Of a stretch of 64,000 nt of DNA, positions 37,919-46,972 are shown in pieces; position 1 is the stretch's first letter; each line of letters opens with the position of its first letter. The notes beneath the pieces are model-generated. The model searched no databases and had not been told where the DNA came from. It saw nothing but the letters and a program-made list of their open reading frames with translations. Source of the DNA: Agaribacter marinus. Its GTDB lineage: Bacteria > Pseudomonadota > Gammaproteobacteria > Enterobacterales > Alteromonadaceae. The translations under genes were made by a program, and so were the position numbers. Where the stretch lies: the NCBI RefSeq assembly GCF_030160655.1, contig NZ_BSOT01000007.1:186001-250000 (forward strand), given 5' to 3'.

Positions 37919-38374
37919 TTATGGGTAGACAATGGGAATGGATAGTGTGTTTTTTATATCCTTGATATGTAACTTTGCTTGTTTAAAACTTGGTGGGCCG
38001 AAGCGTATTTTTGCCCCGTTCGAAAAGCCAAGTCCCTCTCTAGGGAATATTCCAGTCCAATTTTTGGTAACGCTGCCACTACCGTCTTCATCATGCAGAA
38101 TTTTAATCGCTAATTCTTGAATATTGTTTGGAACATTTACCGAAACGGTGAATGAATTTGTATCTCTGTGAACAGGCAAAGAATATTGTGAAAGTGCATC
38201 ATCGTGTACTTTCGGAAACCCTTTTTCGCTAAATAGCATGAGCAAAATGTTGCCCCCACGGCTGGTGTCAATTTGCTGAACTTCAACAGTAATTTTATTG
38301 TCTTGGGCTTGAGCGAATGATGTCATTGGCATTAGGAGACCTATCGTGATGTATATGTAAAGTAAGTTTTTCAT
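37919..38374 (-). CDS. DUF2141 secreted protein
   Basis: A 151-residue protein with a signal peptide (ending SFAQA). The mature part matches DUF2141: RGGNILLMLFSEKGFP near the start, LAIKILHDEDGSGSVTKN and the GLGFSNGA segment, then FGPPSFKQAKLHI. The domain is a small beta-sandwich of unknown function. Only 2 bases separate it from the upstream SDR stop, so the two are translated from one message. Confidence 0.85.
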   Translation of the reverse strand: MKNLLYIYITIGLLMPMTSFAQAQDNKITVEVQQIDTSRGGNILLMLFSEKGFPKVHDDALSQYSLPVHRDTNSFTVSVNVPNNIQELAIKILHDEDGSGSVTKNWTGIFPREGLGFSNGAKIRFGPPSFKQAKLHIKDIKNTLSIPIVYP

Positions 38375-38376
38375 GA

Positions 38377-39108
38377 TCAGTATTTCCTCATGATACGCAA
38401 AGCCATTGATGGCGATAAACGAGATAGTATTCGAAGCAGTTTTACCTTTCCGATATCGTTGTCTAAGGTGAGATTTTCGATTCCCTTGATGATTGCGCTA
38501 GCAGCAGAGTCAGCACTGATTTTGTTGCTGCCTCGGCCTTCTGTCATTGGCGTTTTTACCATTGGCAAAAATGCCTGCAATACCTTTACAGATGTGTCGG
38601 TAAGTTGATGGCGTAAAGAAAGTGAAAAACTGTTTAAGGCACTTTTTGTCGCACAATACACAGCAGAGCTGCCTTTAGGCACAAGTCCTAGACCTGAGTT
38701 TACATTGAGGATAATACTTGTTTGTTGAGACGCCAACATAGGCAAACACCAAAAACATAAACTGCATATGGTTGCGAAATTGACAGATATTTCTTCGTGC
38801 ATTGCATCGACAGAACAGTGTTTGTCTGTCAATTGATTAGCATGCTGAATTGCCGCATTGTTTATTAGAATATCTAAGGTCTTAGTGTCTGACTGTAAGG
38901 TTTTTATTGCATTGTATAAGCTGATACTGTTTGCTAAATCGGCATGATAAGCCTTGAGTTTAGGAAACCTTTGTCGTAAGGCGTCTATTTTCGTAGCGTT
39001 ACGGGCAATCACATAGACAATATTTTGAGGGTACAGCTTTTCTATTATTTTTAAACCGATACCAGACGTACCACCGGTGATCAGTATGTGTTTATTTATC
39101 AATTGCAT
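38377..39108 (-). CDS. Short-chain dehydrogenase/reductase
   Basis: A 243-residue SDR resembling the DltE group. The cofactor motif is ITGGTSGIGLKI (TGxxxGIG), NNAA follows at ILINNAAIQHA, the catalytic Ser lies in NVNSGLGLVP and Tyr-Lys in YCATKSALNSF. It is the first gene of the SDR-DUF2141-TVP38 operon and is divergent from a Crp/Fnr regulator. Substrate is unknown; the company of a membrane-lipid family protein hints at lipid modification. Confidence 0.88.
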   Translation of the reverse strand: MQLINKHILITGGTSGIGLKIIEKLYPQNIVYVIARNATKIDALRQRFPKLKAYHADLANSISLYNAIKTLQSDTKTLDILINNAAIQHANQLTDKHCSVDAMHEEISVNFATICSLCFWCLPMLASQQTSIILNVNSGLGLVPKGSSAVYCATKSALNSFSLSLRHQLTDTSVKVLQAFLPMVKTPMTEGRGSNKISADSAASAIIKGIENLTLDNDIGKVKLLRILSRLSPSMALRIMRKY

Positions 39109-39204
39109 ATTGCTGCCTAATAAGGTGTTATAAAACGAATTTGACTGGAACTACTGCGGATAATAGGCAATCGAACAATGCATATCGTTAACATAGGTTA
39201 AAAA

Positions 39205-39732
39205 ATGACATTTCAGGCATTAATGGATGAACATGGGAGTATTGAGCATTTCAAAAAACGAGCTCACGTATTTTCTCAAGGGGCTAAAAGTAACTCTATA
39301 TATTTGGTGAAGCAGGGGGCTTTAAAAGCGTACTATTTGGATTTGGACGGAAAAGAATACGTCAAATCGCTATTGTTCACAGGCAACACGATTGCGAGTA
39401 TTAAAGCATTGCAGGGAGATGTATGTAGCTTTAGTTTGATTTGCCTTGAAGATACCAGTGTGTACAAATTGTCTTACGACAAAATAAAAGACATAGCGCT
39501 ATCAAACCTTTCAGTGGCGAATTCGGTGATCGATTTACTAATGCAATTTGGTATCAAAAAGGAACGCCGAGAATTTGAATTACTGACCTTATCGGCCGAA
39601 CAGCGATATCAGCAATTATTGGCATCGACGCCCGATATTCATCAACGAGTAACTCAAAATGATATGGCGCGGTATTTAGGTATTACACCTGTTGCATTGA
39701 GCAGAATTAAACACAAACCATCAATTACATAG
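39205..39732 (+). CDS. Crp/Fnr family transcriptional regulator
   Basis: A 175-residue regulator: cyclic-nucleotide-binding fold (residues 15-110, AHVFSQGAKSNSIYLVKQGALKAYYLD over its strands) and a short helix-turn-helix (TQNDMARYLGITPVALSRIKHK). The cAMP-contact Arg-Ser signature is not evident, so its ligand is probably different. It is divergent from the SDR operon, 96 bases away, and likely controls it. Confidence 0.85.
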   Translation: MTFQALMDEHGSIEHFKKRAHVFSQGAKSNSIYLVKQGALKAYYLDLDGKEYVKSLLFTGNTIASIKALQGDVCSFSLICLEDTSVYKLSYDKIKDIALSNLSVANSVIDLLMQFGIKKERREFELLTLSAEQRYQQLLASTPDIHQRVTQNDMARYLGITPVALSRIKHKPSIT

Positions 39733-39862
39733 ACGCTATGCGCGATTTACATCAAGGTCAGAGCTCAAAATATAAAAGCTCATAAATAGGCCGAATATAT
39801 GACAGCAATCCTGTTCCTGTTATCCACTTATAAAAACCTTGCAATACTGGAGGAGAGCATAT

Positions 39863-40039
39863 ATGAACTTTGGACAAGCAGTAGTGCAAAGCTATGTATT
39901 TGAAATACTATTTACCAATCATACAATAGCTATCAACGAAATCATCACTTCGCATAGCAGTTACTACTTATCTCAGCCGTTTGTAAAGAAATGTAAGGTT
40001 TTGTCTGCATTTTGTAAAGCTACTGAACCAAGGCATTAG
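39863..40039 (+). CDS. Small hypothetical protein with a strong ribosome site
   Basis: A 58-codon open frame (starting MNFGQAVVQSYVFEI). Its support is the Shine-Dalgarno GGAGGAGAG at 39849-39857, 5 bases before ATG. The first residues resemble the start of DUF805 membrane proteins, but the rest does not, so it may be a relic. Product not recognised; low confidence. The remaining bases of the 39733-40121 gap hold nothing else I can name. Confidence 0.35.
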   Translation: MNFGQAVVQSYVFEILFTNHTIAINEIITSHSSYYLSQPFVKKCKVLSAFCKATEPRH

Positions 40040-40121
40040 TCGCCCCTCTTACCTTCGCATAAGCGCGCTTAAGTAAATCATTCAATTTAATCTTATTTTG
40101 CCCACTTTATACGGAGTGTAT

Positions 40122-41651
40122 ATGGCTAATCCATTGCCTATGTTTACCCTTTTTAAAGCAAGTTTATTGCTTTTATCTATTGCTGCACTAAGTGCTTGTT
40201 CAAGCGGAAGTGACAGTGATGACGATGACGCAACCGCTTACGTGAAGTTTTATAATGCATCTGCGGACTCACCGCCTATATATTTGACCTTGGAAGATGA
40301 AGATACCAGTGACGATGGATATGAAACGACGTTTCAAGCTATTAGTTACACCTCATCGCTATCGAGGGCAAGTTTACCTCCTAACAATTATAAAGCAGAA
40401 CTTGCGTGGCAAGATGAGGATAGCAGCGCACGTTCTGATTTGGATTTGCTTCATGAAAACAACATTGCTATTGAAGCAGACACCACCCATTGGATAGTTA
40501 TGTCTGCATCTGTTGAATCACCCTCCGTCTTGCACTTTTCAGTTACTGAACGTGACGAAACGGAAGTGATAGAAGACAGTGAAAATGATGTGTTTAACCT
40601 TAGGCTGCTAAATCTTCATGCGGAGTATCAAAACATTGATGTCTTTATATCAGCAGAGGATGAAACATTTGAGCAAGCGCAACTGATCGAGACAAGTGTA
40701 TTTGAATCTCTTTCTGAAAATAGCAAATATGCTCAAGACCAGTATAAAATTTACATTGCAAACGCGGATACAAATGACGTGTTATATGAATCTGGCACGA
40801 TAAGCTTTTCATTTAATGCTCAATATGTCGTTGCAATTCGTGAAAACTTTGGGAGCGGTAGCTCACCGTTTGTGGTCGATCAAATAACTAACAGTGGCAT
40901 ATTATCTCACCCAGCTGCTGAATCTGTCGCCAAGCTTTCAGTTTTCAACGGACTAGATGCGCATCAACTTCATGCAGACTATGCTAAAAAAATCGATGTA
41001 ACGCTGATCCATCAAACAAGTAATGGAGAAAATAATGAGATCCGCCACGATATTGATGCACTAAATTTTAGTGATTTCAGTGAAACATTACTAGTCGATA
41101 GTGGCGATTTTCGGATGAACATTGTGAATGACGCTAACGACACTTCATTTATAGAAAATCAACTATTACAATTGCCTGAAAATAGCCATCAAACAATGTT
41201 TTTGTATTGGTCAGAAGAAGCTGTCGATGACGATGGGGATGATGTTATCGATGAAAACAATGATGGTATCGTAGACGCGCTCCGTGCCAAAGTGAATACA
41301 GTGCTGGTAAATAATGCGACCACGCTGGGCCTATACCATAAGCAAATAGAGCTGCTCAATATCTCACATTCTGAAGACTTTTCGTCTGTCACCGCATATT
41401 TTGTAAAAGCAAATGAAACTATCAGTACTGCTGGAAATCAACGTAGCATGTTGTTTGGGAAATCAACCACACTCAATCTAATCAACAACACTTACCAAGT
41501 ATTTGCTATCGCTGAAATTGATGGTGTGGAGATTATCATTGATGACATTTCTATTACGCTTGATGAAAATAGTAGTAACCAATATTTATTGTTAGTATCG
41601 GATGCTCAGCGTGCCAGCGGCCATAAATTGCAATTTGTTGACCAGTTTTAG
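40122..41651 (+). CDS. DUF4397-like acidic lipoprotein
   Basis: A 509-residue lipoprotein with lipobox LSACS. ATG at 40122 is chosen because GGAG at 40113-40116 is 5 bases upstream; the frame also opens at TTG 40098. The mature protein starts with an Asp-rich stretch, then repeated DUF4397-type beta modules (VKFYNASADSPPIYLTL, FNLRLLNLHAEYQNIDVFI, LSVFNGLDAHQLHADYAKK). Residues about 367-385 hold an acidic, possibly Ca-binding insertion (DDDGDDVIDENNDGIVD). Surface location is inferred; function is unknown. Confidence 0.75.
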   Translation: MANPLPMFTLFKASLLLLSIAALSACSSGSDSDDDDATAYVKFYNASADSPPIYLTLEDEDTSDDGYETTFQAISYTSSLSRASLPPNNYKAELAWQDEDSSARSDLDLLHENNIAIEADTTHWIVMSASVESPSVLHFSVTERDETEVIEDSENDVFNLRLLNLHAEYQNIDVFISAEDETFEQAQLIETSVFESLSENSKYAQDQYKIYIANADTNDVLYESGTISFSFNAQYVVAIRENFGSGSSPFVVDQITNSGILSHPAAESVAKLSVFNGLDAHQLHADYAKKIDVTLIHQTSNGENNEIRHDIDALNFSDFSETLLVDSGDFRMNIVNDANDTSFIENQLLQLPENSHQTMFLYWSEEAVDDDGDDVIDENNDGIVDALRAKVNTVLVNNATTLGLYHKQIELLNISHSEDFSSVTAYFVKANETISTAGNQRSMLFGKSTTLNLINNTYQVFAIAEIDGVEIIIDDISITLDENSSNQYLLLVSDAQRASGHKLQFVDQF

Positions 41652-41671
41652 GGCTTGTTGATCTTTGTAAT

Positions 41672-41701
41672 CGCACTCTGTACTTTGCGTATCAGAGTGC
41701 G
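41672..41701. terminator. Hairpin after the DUF4397-like gene
   Basis: CGCACTCTG at 41672-41680 pairs perfectly with CAGAGTGCG at 41693-41701, 20 bases after the stop codon. There is no T-run, so it is a probable but not textbook terminator. Confidence 0.5.
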
Positions 41702-41901
41702 AGGTAAATTATCCAGTGTTCACGCTAAGTAGTTCGAATGTGTGATTTACCTCTATCCGAACGTTCAAACCAGTGCTTTTACATAAGTTTGGGCGCAGTA
41801 CTTCAATAACTTGTCTTCCGGCTAGGATTTACTAGCTTACTGAACTGTCGATGAACAGCCAACTAACTGCCATGATAGAAAAAACAATTCAGGTGCTTAA
41901 A

Positions 41902-42450
41902 CTAGTTAGCACAATAGCTGCCAGTGATGCCTGGCGCGCAGAGAATACCACCCCACTGATAGGCGGTAATGCCATTTGCCTCAATTAAAAACCAAGCGTA
42001 GCCATTCATTACATCGGGCGTTTTTTGTAATACGACGATTGCTTGTCGCTCCTTAGTAGAGCCAACTTGTTTACTCGTTAAGTTTGGTTCTGCCCTTAGT
42101 TTTCCACCCCAAGAGTATGCGGCGCTTTGAGTGGTGATTGGCTTAAACTCCGCTATTCGTTGCGTGATAAGGGCTTTTAAGCAATCAAAGCTGTACTCAC
42201 ATTGATTCCGTTTTTTTAGCCATTCACGTTGCTCAAAGACCAAAGTCTCAGTGTTGACATAAGTTTTATTTAACTCTTGCTTATAAAGTTGGTTTAACTT
42301 CACATCTAAATTAGATAAATCTTTACTGCCGCAAATAAGCCGTTCGGATACCAAGGTCGCTTTATGACAATCAAAACTGGCGGCATAAACTGACGACGAA
42401 AAAGAAACGACAATTATCCCAACAAATACGAAAAATTTAGCTAAATACAT
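41902..42450 (-). CDS. LprI-like (DUF1311) protein with C-terminal SH3-like domain
   Basis: A 182-residue secreted protein with a signal peptide ending VYAAS. Residues 25-100 follow the lysozyme-inhibitor LprI pattern: SFDCHKATLVSERLICGSKDL, LNQLYKQEL and EQREWLKKRNQCEYSFDCL with paired Cys. Residues about 108-175 look like a bacterial SH3 domain (SWGGKLRAEPNLTSKQVG, then YAWFLIEANGITAYQWGG). A periplasmic role in lysozyme resistance or wall binding is inferred from the families. Confidence 0.8.
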   Translation of the reverse strand: MYLAKFFVFVGIIVVSFSSSVYAASFDCHKATLVSERLICGSKDLSNLDVKLNQLYKQELNKTYVNTETLVFEQREWLKKRNQCEYSFDCLKALITQRIAEFKPITTQSAAYSWGGKLRAEPNLTSKQVGSTKERQAIVVLQKTPDVMNGYAWFLIEANGITAYQWGGILCAPGITGSYCAN

Positions 42451-42670
42451 TTATAAAACAGACCACCGATAAATATGACTTCATGTTTGATTAAAGATTG
42501 TATGATAAATAGTTTGCATGATAAACAGATTGTAACGCTCAAGTTTTATTGGACACTGTTCTAGACATTATGTCGCAAAGTTAGTGTCCATTATCTTATC
42601 GCATGCACAAGATTTGATAAGTACGTATATAGGTAGTGTCGTCCACGAACTAGGCACCCAAAGACAATTT

Positions 42671-43933
42671 CTAAATATTATACGACAACGAAACCATCCA
42701 AGTAGACAAATCACCTTCTGAGGCTTTAATGCCTTCAATGCCGCCTTTGCTGAAATATTTAGATGCCAATAAGGTGGCTTCCCATTTACGTGTAAATCGG
42801 TAGGCAACTTCAAGGTCTATCTCTTTACCCGCGGTTTTACCGGTAGTATCGCTTTCAAAGTGATGCCCAACTAGTCGCCAGCGCAGTTTGGCTTTTCTGC
42901 CGCGATAGGTAACAAAACTGTCTCTAATACCATCAGCGTTGGTATAGCTGGTAAATACATCAGCCCACCCTAAAAATTTGTGGTTGTTACCGAGTGAGGT
43001 TGCAAATGCAAATCCGTTGTCCTCACTTAATCTCTCATGCGCAATAGCAAATTTATGGCTGTTAAATTGCGCACTTACTTCTGCAAAAGCATAGTAACCC
43101 GAATAATCCCAGGGATTGTCGTCGGAGGTGCGTTGATGCGCGATGTCTGCGGTATATCCATATTTAATTGTACTGGGTTTAACTTCCCCGGTTATTCTAA
43201 GTCCGTAGGTGTCACTCGAAAATATACTAGCGCTTTCGTTTTTAATAAGGTGCGCGTATGAACTGAGCTCTAAAAACTGATTCACATTATACGTAACGTT
43301 TAGCAAGTGAGTATTGTGAGAATGATTACCTAATTCGCTAGATGGTCGACGAGTAATATCGGGAAAGCGACTGTCGTCAGTACTTAACGTTAATTCAGCA
43401 TCATCCCCAAATATTCGGTGTACTTTAGAGATATATTGATATGAAATATCCCAGTGAATGGCGTCATTATAAGTAAAGGAAAAAGCATCAAAGCTTTGAT
43501 CATTTTGCCAAAATTCAACGCTGCTCACATGGCGCTCGTTGTTTAAGTTGATTACTTGTCGTCCAATTTTAACTTGCCAATCATTGTTACTGGTATAATT
43601 GATCCATGCTTGGTTGACTTCCGTGCTTGCTACATCAGGAATTGGACTGGTAGGGCGTTGCACTGCCACTGAGTTATAACTGTCTTCATCGTATACATAA
43701 ACGTGATCAAACTGACCAAATGCTGAAAGGGCATTTTCACTGTCCCATTTAGCATTTATTCGCAGCTTTATAGTGTTTGCCGTTGCGTCTCCTCTTTGCT
43801 CATCATTTACTTGTAGATACCGATATCGCGCAGTGGGGCTAACATCCCACTCGTTCGCAAATGCCAGTGTTGCGCAGCCAAACAGGTGGGGAGTGATGTA
43901 GATAAAAATAAACAAACTCAATGTTAACTTCAT
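42671..43933 (-). CDS. Alginate-export/OprD-like outer membrane porin
   Basis: A 420-residue outer membrane beta-barrel with a signal peptide ending AFANE. The N-terminus (WDVSPTARYRYLQVNDEQRGDATANTI read across two strands), the FGQFDHVYVYDED segment, KIGRQVINLNNERHVSSVEFWQNDQSFDAF and the closing strand LSTWMVSLSYNI are typical of alginate-export-type barrels. It starts 2 bases after the anti-sigma stop, so it is the third gene of an ECF operon. The substrate passing through it is unknown. Confidence 0.82.
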   Translation of the reverse strand: MKLTLSLFIFIYITPHLFGCATLAFANEWDVSPTARYRYLQVNDEQRGDATANTIKLRINAKWDSENALSAFGQFDHVYVYDEDSYNSVAVQRPTSPIPDVASTEVNQAWINYTSNNDWQVKIGRQVINLNNERHVSSVEFWQNDQSFDAFSFTYNDAIHWDISYQYISKVHRIFGDDAELTLSTDDSRFPDITRRPSSELGNHSHNTHLLNVTYNVNQFLELSSYAHLIKNESASIFSSDTYGLRITGEVKPSTIKYGYTADIAHQRTSDDNPWDYSGYYAFAEVSAQFNSHKFAIAHERLSEDNGFAFATSLGNNHKFLGWADVFTSYTNADGIRDSFVTYRGRKAKLRWRLVGHHFESDTTGKTAGKEIDLEVAYRFTRKWEATLLASKYFSKGGIEGIKASEGDLSTWMVSLSYNI

Positions 43934-43935
43934 TG

Positions 43936-44736
43936 TTAAATCTGAACCTCACGTTCTGCTAATCGAATACAAAGCCCTCTGGATATAACGTCTTCGCTAG
44001 GTTCGCCCAGTGCAGAGCCACCTTCATCTTCTATTGATATGAGCAAGAATGAGGAGTCTGCAATGAGTCGCCACTCTGCTTCAGACAGTTGTCGATCAAA
44101 GTTAGTGGTACCTTTTGGTATTTCACCTAGGCTACGCGTTTGGTTGTCAGTTTTTGATGTTACCCATAATTCATATGATTGCTCAGTATCAATGTCGGGT
44201 AAGGTCAATATATCTAGCACAAGCGTCTTCGATTCTCCATACGTTGAGGCAACAACCTGCGGTGTTTCGTTTTCACTTTCTAATACTGCAATGTAACTTA
44301 GTACATCTGGCACTGTTGGTGTAATAGCAGGTTGATTAATAAGTTGGAATCCAAGCACAACGCAAACAACTAATGAAAATACACTGGATAACTGCCACAT
44401 AGATAGTGAAGGCCACTTAAACCAGCTTTGCCCCTGTTGTTCAGCTTGTTTTGTCGCCAATTTGCTGTCAGTCAGATGTAAACTTTGCTGAATATTTTTC
44501 CAAGTTTCGGGCTTTGGCGCTAATGCGGGGACTTGTTCATTTAACGGCGCTAGCTTTTGTTCCCAGTATGTAATTCTAGTGTCTAACGCAAGGTAGTCAT
44601 ACTGCTTTCTGAGTTTATTTACACGGCGCGTGACTCGTGCGTTAAGTAAACCAGTAACATAATTTGACGCTAAGTGATCGACAACCTCTGGCGCTACATA
44701 TCGTTGAATCACGGTGTTTTCTAATTTCCTAGACAT
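43936..44736 (-). CDS. RskA-type anti-sigma factor
   Basis: A 266-residue single-pass membrane protein. Residues 1-75 are a cytoplasmic anti-sigma region rich in charged helices (LENTVIQRYVAPEVVDHLASNYV region), residues about 118-138 a transmembrane helix (LSSVFSLVVCVVLGFQLI), and the periplasmic part is an RskA domain (YELWVTSKTDNQTRSLGEIPKG and FLLISIEDEGG). ATG at 44736 with AGAGG 8 bases upstream is preferred to 44769; it overlaps the sigma gene end by 16 bases. It would hold the ECF sigma factor inactive until an envelope signal. Confidence 0.85.
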   Translation of the reverse strand: MSRKLENTVIQRYVAPEVVDHLASNYVTGLLNARVTRRVNKLRKQYDYLALDTRITYWEQKLAPLNEQVPALAPKPETWKNIQQSLHLTDSKLATKQAEQQGQSWFKWPSLSMWQLSSVFSLVVCVVLGFQLINQPAITPTVPDVLSYIAVLESENETPQVVASTYGESKTLVLDILTLPDIDTEQSYELWVTSKTDNQTRSLGEIPKGTTNFDRQLSEAEWRLIADSSFLLISIEDEGGSALGEPSEDVISRGLCIRLAEREVQI

Positions 44737-45278
44737 TGTTGTAACCTCTCTATGCCTCGTCTGATCCATGATTTTACGGTGTTAATTGGTGCTTCAAATT
44801 GACTGGATATTTCTTCTCGACTGAAGCCATAGTAGTAAGCCATTAAAACTGATTTTCGTTGGTTTACATCTAAGTCAGCTAAACAGTCTGTAAGTTGTTG
44901 ATCTATCTCACATAGTTGTATGCCGTCAGTACGTTTGTCTGCAATATCGTCAAAGCCTTCTATATCCGCCTTTATTTGCGCGCCTTCAATTCGCCGTTTT
45001 TCGAATTTGATACGGTCATAGGCTCTATATCTAACTATCGACGCCATCCAGGTCATTGGTTCAGCTTTATCTTGTCGATATTCGCTTGCGTTATTCCAAA
45101 TTTGCACAAACGCTTCTTGCAATACTTCGTTCGCGCTGTCGACGTTGTTTAATATTCGATAGGCGATGCCGTTTAATTTACTGGCAACCTTTTTATAAAG
45201 TTGCGCAAAAGCAGCTTGGTCATTTAATGCACACCTCGCCAGTAATTCTTCCAATTGCGGCGGTTGGGGGTCAATCAT
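44721..45278 (-). CDS. ECF-type RNA polymerase sigma factor
   Basis: A 185-residue sigma-70 family factor. Region 2: LLARCALNDQAAFAQLYKK, ILNNVDSANEVLQEAFVQIW and WMASIVRYRAYDRIK; region 4: LNVNQRKSVLMAYYYGFSREEI and PINTVKSWIRRGIERL. The anti-sigma gene follows with overlap and a porin gene after that. Its promoter region has an inverted repeat GACAC-N7-GTGTC at 45325-45341 that may be a control site. The pairing suggests a SigK/RskA-like envelope response. Confidence 0.92.
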   Translation of the reverse strand: MIDPQPPQLEELLARCALNDQAAFAQLYKKVASKLNGIAYRILNNVDSANEVLQEAFVQIWNNASEYRQDKAEPMTWMASIVRYRAYDRIKFEKRRIEGAQIKADIEGFDDIADKRTDGIQLCEIDQQLTDCLADLDVNQRKSVLMAYYYGFSREEISSQFEAPINTVKSWIRRGIERLQQCLGN

Positions 45279-45503
45279 TGTCGATAAATCCTATCGTATT
45301 TGCCTATTCAATCATTCCGTTTGTGACACATACGACGTGTCCAAGTGAAAAGTTGCAGCAAGTCAGAAAATTGCATTGCAATATTGTGAGTAAGAGTTAA
45401 GCATAATATTGATAAATAATCTTCAGTGAGGATAAAATTTTATGCGTATTGTGATATCCTCTGTCGCCTTATTTTCACTATACATAAATAACGAGGACGA
45501 ACC

Positions 45504-46853
45504 GTGGCAAATTGGCGTATAGATAGTTGGAGAGATAAGCCGATTCTTCAGCAACCCACCTACAATGATAAAGCGCAACTTAATGATGTAGAGAGTAAGT
45601 TGGCTAGTTATCCGCCATTAGTATTTGCTGAAGAAACGCGTCAACTTTATAAGCAGTTAGGTGATATCGCCATGGGGCATGGATTTTTGCTTCAGGGCGG
45701 CGATTGTGCTGAGTCATTCAACGAGTTCAATGCGCCAAAAATTAGAGATACCTTCAAAGTCATATTGCAAATGGCCGTAGTACTTACGTTTGCAGGACGA
45801 TGCCCTGTCACAAAAGTAGCGCGTATGGCTGGACAGTACGCTAAACCTCGCTCTGCTGATTTAGAAGAAATAAATGGTGTGGCATTACCGTCTTATCGCG
45901 GAGATATTATCAATAGCTTCGAATTTACAAAAGAAGCACGCGAACCAGATCCTACTCGTATGTTAGACGCTTATCATCAAAGTGCGTCTACTTTAAATTT
46001 ATTGAGAGCATTTGCACAAGGTGGCTTAGCGGATTTACACCAAGTTAATCGTTGGAATATGACGTTCCTTGAAAACAATCCTTTGAAAGACAAGTACCAA
46101 GACCTTGCGGAACGTATTGAAGATACCTTAGGTTTTATGGGCGTGATTGGTCTAAATAGCGAAAATACCTCAGTGCTGCATGAAACATCTTTATTCACTA
46201 GCCATGAAGCGTTGTTGCTAAATTATGAACAAGCATTGACGCGCATCGATACACTGACGGGTAAACCATACAACTGTTCTGCCCATATGTTATGGATTGG
46301 CGAACGAACGCGACAACTCGACCATGCTCACGTAGAGTTTTTTAGTGGGATTAACAATCCGATCGGCGTAAAGGTTGGACCTAGCATGGGTGAAGATGAG
46401 TTGATTCAACTGATTGATGCTTTGAATCCAAACAATATTCCAGGGCGTCTAACGCTTATCACTCGCATGGGAGCAGACAATTTAGCGAATAATTTGCCTC
46501 GATTACTTCGTCGAGTTAAAGCCGAAGGTCGCCATGTTGTGTGGAGTTCTGATCCAATGCACGGCAATACATTTAAGGCCTCAAGTGGTTATAAAACACG
46601 AAATTTTGATGCAATACTGCGTGAAATTAAACAGTTCTTCGACGCGCATGCGGCGGAAGGGACACATGCCGGCGGTATTCATTTGGAGATGACGGGGCAG
46701 CACGTAACAGAATGCACCGGTGGCGCTTACAAAATCAGTGACGACGACCTAGCCGAAGCATATAAGACTCAATGTGATCCACGTTTAAATGCCGATCAAG
46801 TGCTTGAAATGGCGTTTTTGGTTGCAGACTATCTTAAAAATGCAAAAGTGTAG
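45504..46853 (+). CDS. Class II 3-deoxy-7-phosphoheptulonate synthase
   Basis: A 449-residue class II (plant-type) DAHP synthase, the first enzyme of the shikimate pathway, joining phosphoenolpyruvate and erythrose-4-phosphate. Marks: WSPD-like opening [62 protein letters not shown]-like IGVKVGPSM and [12 protein letters not shown], and the metal-site [12 protein letters not shown]. Start is GTG at 45504 with GAGGA 6 bases upstream. It is transcribed alone and ends in a strong hairpin. Confidence 0.95.
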   Translation: MANWRIDSWRDKPILQQPTYNDKAQLNDVESKLASYPPLVFAEETRQLYKQLGDIAMGHGFLLQGGDCAESFNEFNAPKIRDTFKVILQMAVVLTFAGRCPVTKVARMAGQYAKPRSADLEEINGVALPSYRGDIINSFEFTKEAREPDPTRMLDAYHQSASTLNLLRAFAQGGLADLHQVNRWNMTFLENNPLKDKYQDLAERIEDTLGFMGVIGLNSENTSVLHETSLFTSHEALLLNYEQALTRIDTLTGKPYNCSAHMLWIGERTRQLDHAHVEFFSGINNPIGVKVGPSMGEDELIQLIDALNPNNIPGRLTLITRMGADNLANNLPRLLRRVKAEGRHVVWSSDPMHGNTFKASSGYKTRNFDAILREIKQFFDAHAAEGTHAGGIHLEMTGQHVTECTGGAYKISDDDLAEAYKTQCDPRLNADQVLEMAFLVADYLKNAKV

Positions 46854-46897
46854 TGCCTAGCAACGTTTATTATTGACTAGCCAAATACGACATTAGA

Positions 46898-46931
46898 AAA
46901 GGTCGCTTCACAGCAATATGAAGCGACCTTT
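46898..46931 (+). terminator. Terminator after the DAHP synthase gene
   Basis: AAAGGTCGCTTCA at 46898-46910 pairs perfectly with TGAAGCGACCTTT at 46919-46931, an 8-base loop; CTATTT follows. It also lies at the 3' side of the convergent esterase gene. Confidence 0.8.
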
Positions 46932-46972
46932 CTATTTGCAAATTTAGCTTGCAAATTTAGCGCTAGTATCTG

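Noticed and set aside
42568-42813. 81-codon minus-strand frame at the end of the porin gene
   Set aside because: Out-of-frame shadow of the porin's C-terminal strands.
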